A stretch of 64,000 bases of DNA, taken from contig DADR01000039.1 of assembly GCA_002495055.1 (NCBI GenBank), positions 47,693 to 111,692 on the forward strand. The letters run 5' to 3'. The notes beneath the pieces are model-generated. The model saw only the letters and a list, made by a program, of their open reading frames with translations, searched no databases and had not been told where the DNA came from. The stretch is from Methanoregula sp. UBA247. Its GTDB lineage: Archaea; Halobacteriota; Methanomicrobia; Methanomicrobiales; Methanospirillaceae. Made by a program: the position numbers and the translations under genes. Below, one piece after another: positions 32,268 through 41,349 of this stretch (within the stretch, counting starts at the first letter, position 1; every line of letters begins with the position of its first letter).

Positions 32268-33776
32268 TTAATTGTGAGGGTTATACCGGTTAATGGCGCC
32301 ATATTTGACCAGTCTGTTCTCTTCAAGAACCGAAACAGCACCATGACCCCCGCAAATGAGGCATCGCTTACCTTTCGTTAAAAGTGCCCTATCAGTTTGT
32401 AAAGCAAGCTCAAGCAGTGCCTTGCGTTCCTTTTTTGCCAGATCGCTGTCCACATTAACCGAAGTTACCAGAAAAGCAGCAAGTGAACTGTAATCAGCAC
32501 GCTCTTTTGTGAGACTTGAAAAGTTAATCACGCTGTCTGCAGCGAATAGTAATCCCTCTGTTTGGGAATACAGATAGATTTGACCACAGGTATGCCCGCC
32601 AAGTCCTTCGAGGACTTCCAGCTCAATATCCCCTATACTCACCGTACCTATCACCGGAAAAATTCCCCGCATCGTGACCGAGGTTTTTGAAAAGCATTCT
32701 ATTCTGTCTGAGGAATTAAATTTCGAGAAAAGATTTATCATCTTGGTATAAAATTCTTCAAGCACAGAGTGTTCACTTCGGGATCCGTATGCCCGGTTAT
32801 TTTTTTTAATGATCGCAAGAGTACCTTCATGCATAAAAACCGGTGCGGGGAAATATCCCGCGGCTCCACAATGATCTGCATCGGCATGGGTCACAATGAT
32901 TCGTGAAAGCGGGTGTTCATCGCTTAACCCGTACCTTGAAAGCATTGTCATTACGTCATGGTGATAAATGCCGTACCCGGTATCGATCAGGACTTTCTCC
33001 TCGCCAGCAGATATCAGAAAAATATTCCCCCCGCAGGGCATCTGGAAGCAAAAAAAGGTGGTATGCTCAGTAATTTGAAATTTCTGAACATCTGCATAGA
33101 ACCCATCCTGTATTGTAGCCCACATCGTCTTTCCGGTTAAGAGAACACTCTCAAAGACCTTGCGGGGATCATTCCCACGGTCCATCAGTTCCTGTACAAT
33201 ATGATTCGTATCAGCAAGGAATGTGAGTAAAAAATTCTCTTCTGATTCCCCAATAAGTTCACGTATAGCCTGGGCATACCTGACATAAAAAACCGTATCA
33301 TCGAGGTGCTTTCCGGTTGTATCATATTCAAGGATTTCAAGACGATAGCGTGACTTCAGCTCATCTAAAAGCCGGTCAATAACGGAGCTCTGTTCAAGGT
33401 TCAGGCTGACGGTAAGACGGTCAGGATGTCTTCCTTTATCATCAAAATCTATAAAAGCGATATTAGCTCCTACGGAAGTGGTAAAATTCAGGAACTCATA
33501 GAGTGCCCCGGGCCGGTGGGGGAGGTAAACGCACACCTTTAAAAAGTTGAGCGGTTTTAATGAAGTCTGGAGGTACCCGATCTGAGTAAGATCCTCGGTA
33601 ATTTTCCCAAATGCGACATCAGATGCTGTTACTTCATAAAAGACTGTCGAAGGATCGATACGCCGGTCATATTGGATACGATTAATGTTTCCCTCATACT
33701 TTTTTATTATCTCTGCAGCTCTGTGGAGTGATCCAGGTGTATTCGGCATATGAGCAATAAAAGAGAATTTCTTCAA
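32268..33776 (-). CDS. Fusion of two ACT domains and a metallo-beta-lactamase fold hydrolase
   Basis: A 502-aa protein. Residues 1-75 and about 76-150 are two ACT-type ligand-binding domains (FSFIAHMPNTPGSLHRAAEI and VCVYLPHRPGALYEFLNF). A helical linker follows, then from about residue 235 a metallo-beta-lactamase domain: NIFLISAGEEKVLIDTGYG, IIVTHADADHCGAAGYF (H-x-D-A-D-H), GGHTCGQIYLYS (third site), LLFAADSV and the last histidine in CGGHGAV. ACT domains usually sense amino acids, so a ligand may control the hydrolase. Its substrate is unknown. It lies 192 nt upstream of hxlB on the same strand. Confidence 0.82.
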   Translation of the reverse strand: MKKFSFIAHMPNTPGSLHRAAEIIKKYEGNINRIQYDRRIDPSTVFYEVTASDVAFGKITEDLTQIGYLQTSLKPLNFLKVCVYLPHRPGALYEFLNFTTSVGANIAFIDFDDKGRHPDRLTVSLNLEQSSVIDRLLDELKSRYRLEILEYDTTGKHLDDTVFYVRYAQAIRELIGESEENFLLTFLADTNHIVQELMDRGNDPRKVFESVLLTGKTMWATIQDGFYADVQKFQITEHTTFFCFQMPCGGNIFLISAGEEKVLIDTGYGIYHHDVMTMLSRYGLSDEHPLSRIIVTHADADHCGAAGYFPAPVFMHEGTLAIIKKNNRAYGSRSEHSVLEEFYTKMINLFSKFNSSDRIECFSKTSVTMRGIFPVIGTVSIGDIELEVLEGLGGHTCGQIYLYSQTEGLLFAADSVINFSSLTKERADYSSLAAFLVTSVNVDSDLAKKERKALLELALQTDRALLTKGKRCLICGGHGAVSVLEENRLVKYGAINRYNPHN

Positions 33777-33901
33777 AGATATGCACCGATTGTGCTCTTA
33801 TATTTGCAGGTGAATTCCGATATACATTACGGTAAGTACCATAAAACTCAGGAATTTTCATCAACAATAATTACAGTATTTTTCCCATAAAAAAATGAAA
33901 G

Positions 33902-34804
33902 TTATTGTTTCCTGCGTCCTGTTGACCCCCTAATAATCAGAATGCCGGAAAAAAGGAGTCCTGCAATTATCGTGAGAGGGGAGAGAGGAACCGCTGAAGG
34001 AACCGGTGTGACATTTGGTGAAAGACCGAATGAAGGCATAGTAGTTACCGTGATATTTTCTGATGGGGTTGAAACCGGGGAGGGAGTAGTAGGTTCAGGA
34101 GAAAAATCGTTGGAAGCCACAACGGTGATGATACTTGTAAGAGTATTTTTCATAGCCGGATTGCTGGCACTCACAAAATATTGTCCGGGTTGCATATCCC
34201 CACGGAACTCGTAATTGAAGGAACCTGCTCTGCTGACTGGTGCAGTATACGTATGGAGAATTTTTCCGGTCGGATCTGCTATATCGATCTTAACACTTGT
34301 TACATCTTGTTCAGCTACGCCGCTCAGTTGGATATAATCTCCCGGTTTTATGGGAGTAAGTTGCGGATTTATATAAAATTCGGGCTTTTTTAAGAAAACT
34401 GAGGCCGATGCAGTATTTTTTGGGTTAGCAGGATCAAATGCGGTGATGGTATAACGGGCAGTCACTATTTTATCGATTCCCTGAGTGTTTGCACTTAACC
34501 AGACAAATTTCCATGTGCCGTCTGTGTTCATCGGGACTGTATTTCCCGAGCCGGGAGTACCATTAAGGTCATAAACCGGAACACCCTGAGAGGGAAGACC
34601 CGGGCCAGTAATTTTCAATAATGTGGTATTTCCGACAGATGCCCGTCCATCGAATATGATGGTATCTCCAAGGTAATATCCCCCGGATCCACGATAGGAG
34701 ATTGTCATAGTCCCCGCTTGTGCAAACACTGGCTGGATGATACAAATCACTGCAATAAGCATTACAAAGGAGATAAAATAGTTTTTAAAATGCAAATATT
34801 CCAT
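33902..34804 (-). CDS. Secreted, membrane-anchored surface protein
   Basis: A 300-aa protein with an N-terminal signal (about 8-28, FISFVMLIAVICIIQPVFA), two or more beta-sandwich segments (MTISYRGSGGYYLGDTIIFDG, INPQLTPIKPGDYIQLSG), a Thr/Pro/Ser-rich linker (about 233-272) and a C-terminal membrane helix (LTIIAGLLFSGILII) with a basic GRRKQ tail. This is a typical S-layer or surface protein design in Methanomicrobiales. Function unknown. Confidence 0.72.
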   Translation of the reverse strand: MEYLHFKNYFISFVMLIAVICIIQPVFAQAGTMTISYRGSGGYYLGDTIIFDGRASVGNTTLLKITGPGLPSQGVPVYDLNGTPGSGNTVPMNTDGTWKFVWLSANTQGIDKIVTARYTITAFDPANPKNTASASVFLKKPEFYINPQLTPIKPGDYIQLSGVAEQDVTSVKIDIADPTGKILHTYTAPVSRAGSFNYEFRGDMQPGQYFVSASNPAMKNTLTSIITVVASNDFSPEPTTPSPVSTPSENITVTTMPSFGLSPNVTPVPSAVPLSPLTIIAGLLFSGILIIRGSTGRRKQ

Positions 34805-34918
34805 TTTATTGCCTCTTCTTTACCTGAATATCATTATTGAGATTAAATAATTTTGTTACCGGATTGCTTATGAACTACCTCTTAAGGGAAAGTGTTTACT
34901 GATTGAACCCTTGACGAA

Positions 34919-34926
34919 ACTATATC
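34919..34926 (+). promoter_or_regulatory. TATA box of the acetyl-CoA synthase operon
   Basis: ACTATATC is centred about 23 nt before the ATG at 34945, so the transcript probably begins close to the first codon. It is the only clear promoter candidate ahead of the operon that runs to 43191. Confidence 0.45.
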
Positions 34927-34944
34927 TGTTCTACCAAGCAACCC

Positions 34945-36996
34945 ATGATCAGAGTGAATTATCTGATGACCGATGTTGAAATTGCGAAAAAAAAAGGTGA
35001 AGATTCTTTAAATTTGATGATCACAACTATCCAGCACTCAATTTCTTATGATGAAACTGCATATCACCTCCCTGTCTCGTTTGCACTTACCGGCATAGCG
35101 GTTCATGACATACAATCAGCACTTGATGTTTTTGCCAGGACCAGCAATAATCCCCTCGTTGCTTCGGAATGTATCCTTGCGGAAAAAACAGCCACCGAGG
35201 GTAAGGAACCTGCACCTTATACTGGTTTTATCGATGATACTGTCATTAGAAAACTTGGCTATTCCCTTGTTGATGGCAGTATCCTCGGGCTTGCGCTTGT
35301 TGTCGGCACCCCTCATAGTGCCGACAGTGCTTCTGCGATATGCCGTGAACTTCAGGAAAAATACATGCTTACATTCCTTGCTGGAGATGTCATCTCATCC
35401 CTTTCCCATGCAGGAGTGAAGCTTGGACTTGAATACCGTCTTATTCCCCTGGGTTCAACACCCGCCTACGGCATTCATTTTGTTGATATGATTGCGCGGG
35501 TTGCGATGATGTTTGGCGGGGTAACTCCCGGTGACACACACCGTCTCTTAACGTATGCTGCAGAACGGGCAAAAGCCATTGTGATTGTATTTCCGGGTCT
35601 TTCTGACCCGGAAATTGCTTTGGTCGATGGGATGAGAGTACTTGGTTTCCCCATCCTTTCAGTCGGAGAATACAGGGGTGGAGACTGGATACCTGCGCTT
35701 CCTGACGCGGTTGTCCGCCGCGGCATGGAGATAAAAGGCATACGCGTGAATATCACCGCCATTCCTATCCCGATGGGCTGTTCACCCGCATTTGAGGGAA
35801 AGAGTATCCGAAAAGAGGAGATGTATGTGGAGTTTGGCGGCGGAAGGTCTCCTGCTTTTGAATTATTACGCATGCTTCCTGCTGCTGATGTGAAAGATGG
35901 TCAGGTAACCGTTATCGGACCAGAAATAGACGCGATGAAAGAAGGGGGTGCTTATCCTCTTGCAATCATTATTAATGTAGCCGGGAAGATGATGAAAAAA
36001 GATTATGAGCCGGTTTTGGAGCGGCGGATTCATAACTTTGTCAATTACGGGGAAGGATCCTGGCATGTTGCCCAGCGGGATATCATCTGGGTACGGATAT
36101 CAAAAGAAGTTGTGGCAAAAGGGGTTAAAATGGAGCATATTGGTAAGCTCCTGGCAAGCAAGTTCCGCATGGATTTCCCTCAGCTGCTGGATGCAGTATC
36201 GGTCACATTAATCACGGACGAAGCAAAGGTACTGGCATCAAAAAAAGATGCAGATTCGGTGTATGACGAAAGGGATGCACGTATCCGCGGCATGCGTGAT
36301 GCAGATGTGAATACGTATTATTCCTGCACGCTTTGCCAGACTTTTGCTCCTAATCATGTTTGTGTAATAACCCCGGAACACCCAGCCCTCTGTGGAGCTA
36401 TCAGCTGGTTGGATGGAAAAATTGCGTACGAGATCGCTCCCTCCGGTGCAAACCAGCCAATAGACAAGGGAACAGCCATAAATGTCCTTAACGGGGAATA
36501 CGAAGGTGTGAACAAATTTGTCAAAAAGGCAAGTCATGGTGAGATTGACCGTTGCTCTCTCTACAGTGTGATGGAATATCCGATGACCTGCTGTGGGTGT
36601 TTTGAGTGTATTGCCCTCATGCTTCCAGAGGTAAACGGGATCATGGTTGTGAACCGGGAATATAAAGGTGTCACACCATCAGGAATGACGTTCTCTACAC
36701 TTGCAGGAACTATTGGTGGAGGTGCACAGACCCCAGGATTTTCCGGAATATCAAAAAACTATATTCTTTCTGACCGGTTCTTACAAGGGGAAGGTGGTAT
36801 TGAACGCCTGGTCTGGATGCCAAAACAGCTCAAGGAAGAACTCAAAACACGGCTGGTGAAAAAACTTTCCGACCAGAACAAATCAGATCTTTTTGAAAAG
36901 GTTGCAGATGAAACCCTGGCAATGAGCCTTGAAGACCTTATCGTCTTTCTTGGACACGTGAAACACCCTGCCCTGACCATGAAACCGCTGGTGTGA
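34945..36996 (+). CDS. Acetyl-CoA synthase catalytic subunit, bacterial-type full length (AcsB/CdhC)
   Basis: A 683-aa protein that joins a methyl group, CO and CoA at the nickel-iron A-cluster. The A-cluster cysteines are C461, C464, C473 and C483 (SCTLCQTFAPNHVC then ALCGAISWLDGK), and the C-G-C of the distal nickel is C550-G-C552 (CCGCFECI), followed by TPSGMTFSTLAGTIGGG and QTPGFSGISKNY. The N-terminal 310 residues (YTGFIDDTVIRKLGY, MMFGGVTPG, FGGGRSPAFELLR) match domain 1 of bacterial AcsB, which archaeal CdhC normally lacks. It starts the operon and is followed by acsD after 9 nt. Confidence 0.92.
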   Translation: MIRVNYLMTDVEIAKKKGEDSLNLMITTIQHSISYDETAYHLPVSFALTGIAVHDIQSALDVFARTSNNPLVASECILAEKTATEGKEPAPYTGFIDDTVIRKLGYSLVDGSILGLALVVGTPHSADSASAICRELQEKYMLTFLAGDVISSLSHAGVKLGLEYRLIPLGSTPAYGIHFVDMIARVAMMFGGVTPGDTHRLLTYAAERAKAIVIVFPGLSDPEIALVDGMRVLGFPILSVGEYRGGDWIPALPDAVVRRGMEIKGIRVNITAIPIPMGCSPAFEGKSIRKEEMYVEFGGGRSPAFELLRMLPAADVKDGQVTVIGPEIDAMKEGGAYPLAIIINVAGKMMKKDYEPVLERRIHNFVNYGEGSWHVAQRDIIWVRISKEVVAKGVKMEHIGKLLASKFRMDFPQLLDAVSVTLITDEAKVLASKKDADSVYDERDARIRGMRDADVNTYYSCTLCQTFAPNHVCVITPEHPALCGAISWLDGKIAYEIAPSGANQPIDKGTAINVLNGEYEGVNKFVKKASHGEIDRCSLYSVMEYPMTCCGCFECIALMLPEVNGIMVVNREYKGVTPSGMTFSTLAGTIGGGAQTPGFSGISKNYILSDRFLQGEGGIERLVWMPKQLKEELKTRLVKKLSDQNKSDLFEKVADETLAMSLEDLIVFLGHVKHPALTMKPLV

Positions 36997-37005
36997 GGGA
37001 ATCCT

Positions 37006-37962
37006 ATGGAATATGATCTTAACTTTAGCTGGACAGGTACTATTGGTCATGTTGTAATCGGTGCCACCAGAGCAGATGGGGGAACAAGAAAAACATCGTA
37101 CACCCTTGGGGGAGGAACATCGCTTCCGTATCTCGATAATAATCCATCATCGCCCTCACCTCTGGTTGCATTGGAGATCTGCGATAATCCGGAATTCTGG
37201 TCACCGATCATAAGGCGATTTTGTGGTGATCTCATTCATAGCACATCGGACTGGGCAAAGACGGCTGAAACAGTCTACGGGGCTGATCTGGTCCGTCTGT
37301 ATTTGACAAGCACACGGGTGCGCAACTTTTCTGATATTGTCTCCGTGGGAAAAACCATTGAATCTGTCCTTGATGCAACAGCCCTCCCTTTAATCATCGA
37401 GGGGAGCAACGAGCCCGGTATTGACAGCGATGTATTCCAGAAATGTGGAGAGACCGGCCAGGATGAAAGATTTCTCCTTGGGACCGCGGAGGCAAGCAGG
37501 TACCGGAGTATTGCTGCAGCCGCTCTTGCTTACGATCATTCGCTTATTGCGCAGTCTCCTATCGATGTAAACCTCGCAAAACAACTCAATATCCTCTTGC
37601 GGGAAATTGGTGTGCAACAGGATCATATCATGATCGATCCCTATACCGGAGCACTCGGTTACGGTCTTGAGTATTCCTTTTCCGCGATGGAACGGATCCG
37701 GTTTTCCGCATTGAAAGGTGATACTGATCTGGCCATGCCAATGATCTGTTCTGCAATTGATTCGTTGAATATTAAAGAAGTCCGGGAAGCTGACCCGGCC
37801 CTGCAGGATGAAATGGCCATGCAGTGGGAATTTTATACCGGCATTGCAGCGGCTGTTGCCGGTGCTGAGATTATCTGTGTACGCCACCCAAAGACGGTTC
37901 GCATGTTAAAAAATGCGTTTGCTGATATGAAAAACAACGCTGGTTTTTCTGGGGTGAAATAA
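37006..37962 (+). CDS. Corrinoid/iron-sulfur protein small subunit (AcsD/CdhD)
   Basis: A 318-aa TIM-barrel subunit that, with the large subunit, carries the methyl group on cobalamin between methyltetrahydromethanopterin and acetyl-CoA synthase. Seen: an N-terminal strand FSWTGTIGHVVIG, central PLIIEGSN (about 126), AQSPIDVNLAKQLN (about 184) and IMIDPYTGALGYGLEYSFS (about 207). Length is usual for AcsD (about 320). It lies between acsB (9 nt) and acsC (2 nt). Confidence 0.9.
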   Translation: MEYDLNFSWTGTIGHVVIGATRADGGTRKTSYTLGGGTSLPYLDNNPSSPSPLVALEICDNPEFWSPIIRRFCGDLIHSTSDWAKTAETVYGADLVRLYLTSTRVRNFSDIVSVGKTIESVLDATALPLIIEGSNEPGIDSDVFQKCGETGQDERFLLGTAEASRYRSIAAAALAYDHSLIAQSPIDVNLAKQLNILLREIGVQQDHIMIDPYTGALGYGLEYSFSAMERIRFSALKGDTDLAMPMICSAIDSLNIKEVREADPALQDEMAMQWEFYTGIAAAVAGAEIICVRHPKTVRMLKNAFADMKNNAGFSGVK

Positions 37963-37964
37963 TC

Positions 37965-39299
37965 ATGGCACTCAAAGCGTTGGATATCTACAAACTCCTG
38001 CCTAAAAAGAACTGTAAGGAATGTGGTGATCCAACCTGTCTCACTTTTGCCATGAAACTCGCCAGTGGAAAAGCAGATGTGGATCTCTGCCCGTATTTAG
38101 ATGACCAGGCAAAATCTGTTCTGGGTGCAACCACGCGCCCACCTATCAGGCTAATCAAACTTGGCGTAGGGGAGCGTTCATTTGCGGTTGGAGAAGAATC
38201 TGTCCTGTATCGTCATGACAAAACCTTCTATCACCCTCCTGGATTGTTATTTAAAGTATCAGATACGCAGTCGGCTGAAGAGATCACTGCTGCAACTATC
38301 CGGGTCAGGGATGAGACATTGACCAGGGTCGGCACCGATCTGCGGTTTAATGGGATTGCGATTGAGAATACAAGTGGGTCTCCCGCAGTATACGCACATG
38401 CCGTTGCAACCGTGGAGGAAAATGCTGATCTCCCACTGGTCCTGATAGCGAAAAACACAGAAGCACTTAATGCAGCCCTTATCCAGGTAGGAAGTTATCA
38501 GCCCCTGATTCATGCAGCGACGAAAGAAAATTTCAGGGAGATGTGTGCAATCGCTAAAAAACATAATTGTCCATTAGCGGTTAAAGCTCATGGTCTGGAT
38601 GATATCACCAGTCTCGTAAAAGAATGTCTGGCGGAGGGTGTGAAGAAACTGGTTCTGGATCTCTGCCCGCAATCTCTTGGGAACTATATCACCCTGTCAA
38701 CGGCGATAAGGCAACTTGCAATTTCACGGGCAGTTCCTGACCTTGGGTATCCGGTGTACATTGATGCCACGCATCCCTCTTTACAAGATGCTGCAATCGC
38801 TCTGGGAATTGTAAAATATGCATCGGTGATCATTTCGCCTCCGTTGTCCCCGGCATCTTCAAAAGCTGCCCTCACGCTCCGGCAGAATATTTACACCGAT
38901 CCCCAGAAACCCATCCAAATGAACCCCGGACTGTATCGCGTCGGAACTCCCGGGAAAGATGCACCTGTCCTCATGACCGTAAATTTTTCACTCACGTTTT
39001 TTACTCTCCAGGGATACCTGGAATCATCCCGTGTTCCCTGTTTCCTGCTAATTGTCGATACTGAAGGACTTTCCGTTCTGACTGCTGTTGCCGCAGGAAA
39101 ACTCAACGAAACACTTGTGCGTGATTCGATACGGAAATTTAATGTAGAAAATGAAGTCTCTCATAAGACACTAATCATCCCGGGTTATTCCGCACCGCTG
39201 TCAGGAATGATCGAGGAAGCGACGGGCTGGAAAGTTTTGGTCGGACCCCGCGATGCAGCGGAAATCGGGGAATTTCTTCATGAAGAATGGAAGAAATAA
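37965..39299 (+). CDS. Corrinoid/iron-sulfur protein large subunit (AcsC/CdhE)
   Basis: A 444-aa protein. The N-terminal [4Fe-4S] domain is clear: LPKKNCKECGDPTCLTFAMK with C18, C21, C26 and C43 (DLCPYLDD). A TIM barrel follows (about 90-320) and a C-terminal cobalamin-binding part (about 325-444: VLMTVNFSLTFFTLQGYLE, LLIVDTEGLSVLTA, IPGYSAPLSGMIEEATGWKV). The cluster reduces cob(II)amide to the active cob(I)amide. It starts 2 nt after acsD. A gap of 144 nt follows before the reactivase gene. Confidence 0.92.
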   Translation: MALKALDIYKLLPKKNCKECGDPTCLTFAMKLASGKADVDLCPYLDDQAKSVLGATTRPPIRLIKLGVGERSFAVGEESVLYRHDKTFYHPPGLLFKVSDTQSAEEITAATIRVRDETLTRVGTDLRFNGIAIENTSGSPAVYAHAVATVEENADLPLVLIAKNTEALNAALIQVGSYQPLIHAATKENFREMCAIAKKHNCPLAVKAHGLDDITSLVKECLAEGVKKLVLDLCPQSLGNYITLSTAIRQLAISRAVPDLGYPVYIDATHPSLQDAAIALGIVKYASVIISPPLSPASSKAALTLRQNIYTDPQKPIQMNPGLYRVGTPGKDAPVLMTVNFSLTFFTLQGYLESSRVPCFLLIVDTEGLSVLTAVAAGKLNETLVRDSIRKFNVENEVSHKTLIIPGYSAPLSGMIEEATGWKVLVGPRDAAEIGEFLHEEWKK

Positions 39300-39443
39300 G
39301 AAACTTTTAATCCAATATTTAATCCATTTTTTGTGTTTTTCCGGTAATTTTCATAGTGGTCGGGACCGAAAAATGCGTAAGAATAATTACCATAGCATAT
39401 TTCTCATCTCTCTCCCTATTTGTAAATATACAGACAGGTCACC

Positions 39444-41345
39444 ATGCGCTCAGTAACCTTTCTTCCCAGTTATCGCAAGGTCGATGTTGCCCGTGGAAGT
39501 ACAATTTTGGATGCTGCACAGAGGGCAGGGCTCAACATCAATGTTGTTTGTGGCGGACAGGGCAAATGCGGCAAGTGTGTAGTATTTGTACAATCGGGGA
39601 GAACAGAATTTGACAAGCAGAAATATTTGCGGTTTTTTTCTGAAGATGAACTCAGTAAAGGTGCATGTCTTGCATGCGAAACAACCGTGCAGGGCGATCT
39701 GAAGGTTTTCATTCCCGAGAGCACAATCATCCAGGAACAAAAAATCCTTGTTGAAGGAAGAGATAAGGGGATCGAGTTTCACCCATCAGTCAGGAAATAT
39801 TATGTCGAGCTTCAGCCGCCAACCCTTATCGATCCGTCACCAGACCTGACCCGGCTTTTATGGGGTGTCCAGCGGAGTGGGGGGCCCGTTGCCGAAAAGA
39901 TATACGTTCCGTTGGAAGTAATGCGGGAAATTCCCAATCTCCTTCGTCATAGTGACTGGAAGGTTACCGGGACAATTGCACTTGTACCCGGGGGGTATCG
40001 TCTCATTGATCTCCAGGAAAATGACACATCAAAACGGATCTTCGGTGCTGCGGTTGATCTGGGTTCCACGACGGTAGTTGTGTATCTCTGGGACCTTGTC
40101 AGTGGCAAGGTGGTCGCTGTTGCCTCGAATTATAACAAACAGATCAGTTGTGGGGAAGATATTCTTGCCCGTGTGAACTTTGCACGAAAAAACGGGCTTA
40201 CAAAACTCCAGACCCTTGCTGCAGAGAGCATCAATGTGGCGCTCACTGCTGCTTCAAATACCGCAGGAATCGACCGCGAAGATATTTACGAAGTTGTTGT
40301 CGCCGGAAATACGGTAATGACCCATATGCTTCTCGGGATAGATCCGGCATATATCATCGCGGAGCCCTATGTGCCCGTAGTCCAGCGGGCACTTTCCGTC
40401 GCTGCCTCCAGGATTGGAATCGCCGGAAATCAGAATTGCGGGCTTTTTGCCTTCCCAGCTGTCAGTGACTTTATTGGCGGTGATATTATTGCAGATATCC
40501 TCTCTTGTGGTATGAGTAAACGTGAAGAGATCTCTCTTTTGATTGACATCGGTACTAATTTTGAAGTAGTACTCGGCAACAAAGAATGGATGTTTTCCTG
40601 CGCTGGTGCTGCCGGGCCGGCACTTGAAGGGGGAGAGGTTCTCTTTGGCATGCGGGCAAATCCTGGTGCGATTGAGAAGATTACCATCGATCCCTTTACT
40701 CTTGATCCCCTCTACACTACAATCAACAACATAAAACCCCGGGGGATTACCGGGTCCGGATTGATCGACCTTCTCGCAGAACTTCTATCTGCATGTGTTA
40801 TCGACAGGACCGGGCGGATAAATACAGGTATTGAAAATAAACGGATCCGGACAGGCCAGCATTGTCCTGAATTTGTTGTGGCCTGGGCCAGTGAGACAGA
40901 TATTGGTAAGGATATTGTGATCACGGAAAATGATATCAAGAACCTGATTATGAGCAAAGCATCAATTCATGCTGCCTGTGTTATTCTGATGAAGGAAGCA
41001 GGTGTTTCCCGGCACGATATCTCTACTATCTTTTTTGCAGGAGCATTTGGCAATTATCTCGATAAAAAAAATGCAACCATTATTGGACTGATACCGGAGA
41101 TAGAATTAGATATGATTAGAAATATTGGCAACGGGGCAATAACGGGTGCAAATCTTGCGCTTATTAACCGCCGGGAGCGAAAAGCACTGGATGAAATCGC
41201 AGCAAAAATTGCGTATATTGAACTGAATGCCGAACCTTCATTCATGGATGAGTATACCTCAAGTACATTTTTGCCGCATACGGATCTCACGTTGTTCCCG
41301 ATGGTCCAGCAACTCTTAGATTCCTGTCGACTCAGGAAGGGATAA
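39444..41345 (+). CDS. Corrinoid protein reactivase (RACo/AcsV), [2Fe-2S] and ASKHA ATPase
   Basis: A 633-aa protein. The N-terminal ferredoxin domain has C36, C41, C44 and C78 (VVCGGQGKCGKC, CLACE). A linker domain follows, then an ASKHA ATPase from about residue 200: IFGAAVDLGSTTVVVYLWD, VVAGNTVMTHMLLG, LLIDIGTNFEVVLG, FFAGAFGNYLD. RACo proteins use ATP to reactivate the corrinoid iron-sulfur protein after cob(II)amide forms by side reaction. It is encoded directly after its substrate subunits. Such reactivases are usual in acetogenic bacteria. Confidence 0.9.
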   Translation: MRSVTFLPSYRKVDVARGSTILDAAQRAGLNINVVCGGQGKCGKCVVFVQSGRTEFDKQKYLRFFSEDELSKGACLACETTVQGDLKVFIPESTIIQEQKILVEGRDKGIEFHPSVRKYYVELQPPTLIDPSPDLTRLLWGVQRSGGPVAEKIYVPLEVMREIPNLLRHSDWKVTGTIALVPGGYRLIDLQENDTSKRIFGAAVDLGSTTVVVYLWDLVSGKVVAVASNYNKQISCGEDILARVNFARKNGLTKLQTLAAESINVALTAASNTAGIDREDIYEVVVAGNTVMTHMLLGIDPAYIIAEPYVPVVQRALSVAASRIGIAGNQNCGLFAFPAVSDFIGGDIIADILSCGMSKREEISLLIDIGTNFEVVLGNKEWMFSCAGAAGPALEGGEVLFGMRANPGAIEKITIDPFTLDPLYTTINNIKPRGITGSGLIDLLAELLSACVIDRTGRINTGIENKRIRTGQHCPEFVVAWASETDIGKDIVITENDIKNLIMSKASIHAACVILMKEAGVSRHDISTIFFAGAFGNYLDKKNATIIGLIPEIELDMIRNIGNGAITGANLALINRRERKALDEIAAKIAYIELNAEPSFMDEYTSSTFLPHTDLTLFPMVQQLLDSCRLRKG

Positions 41346-41349
41346 TCCA

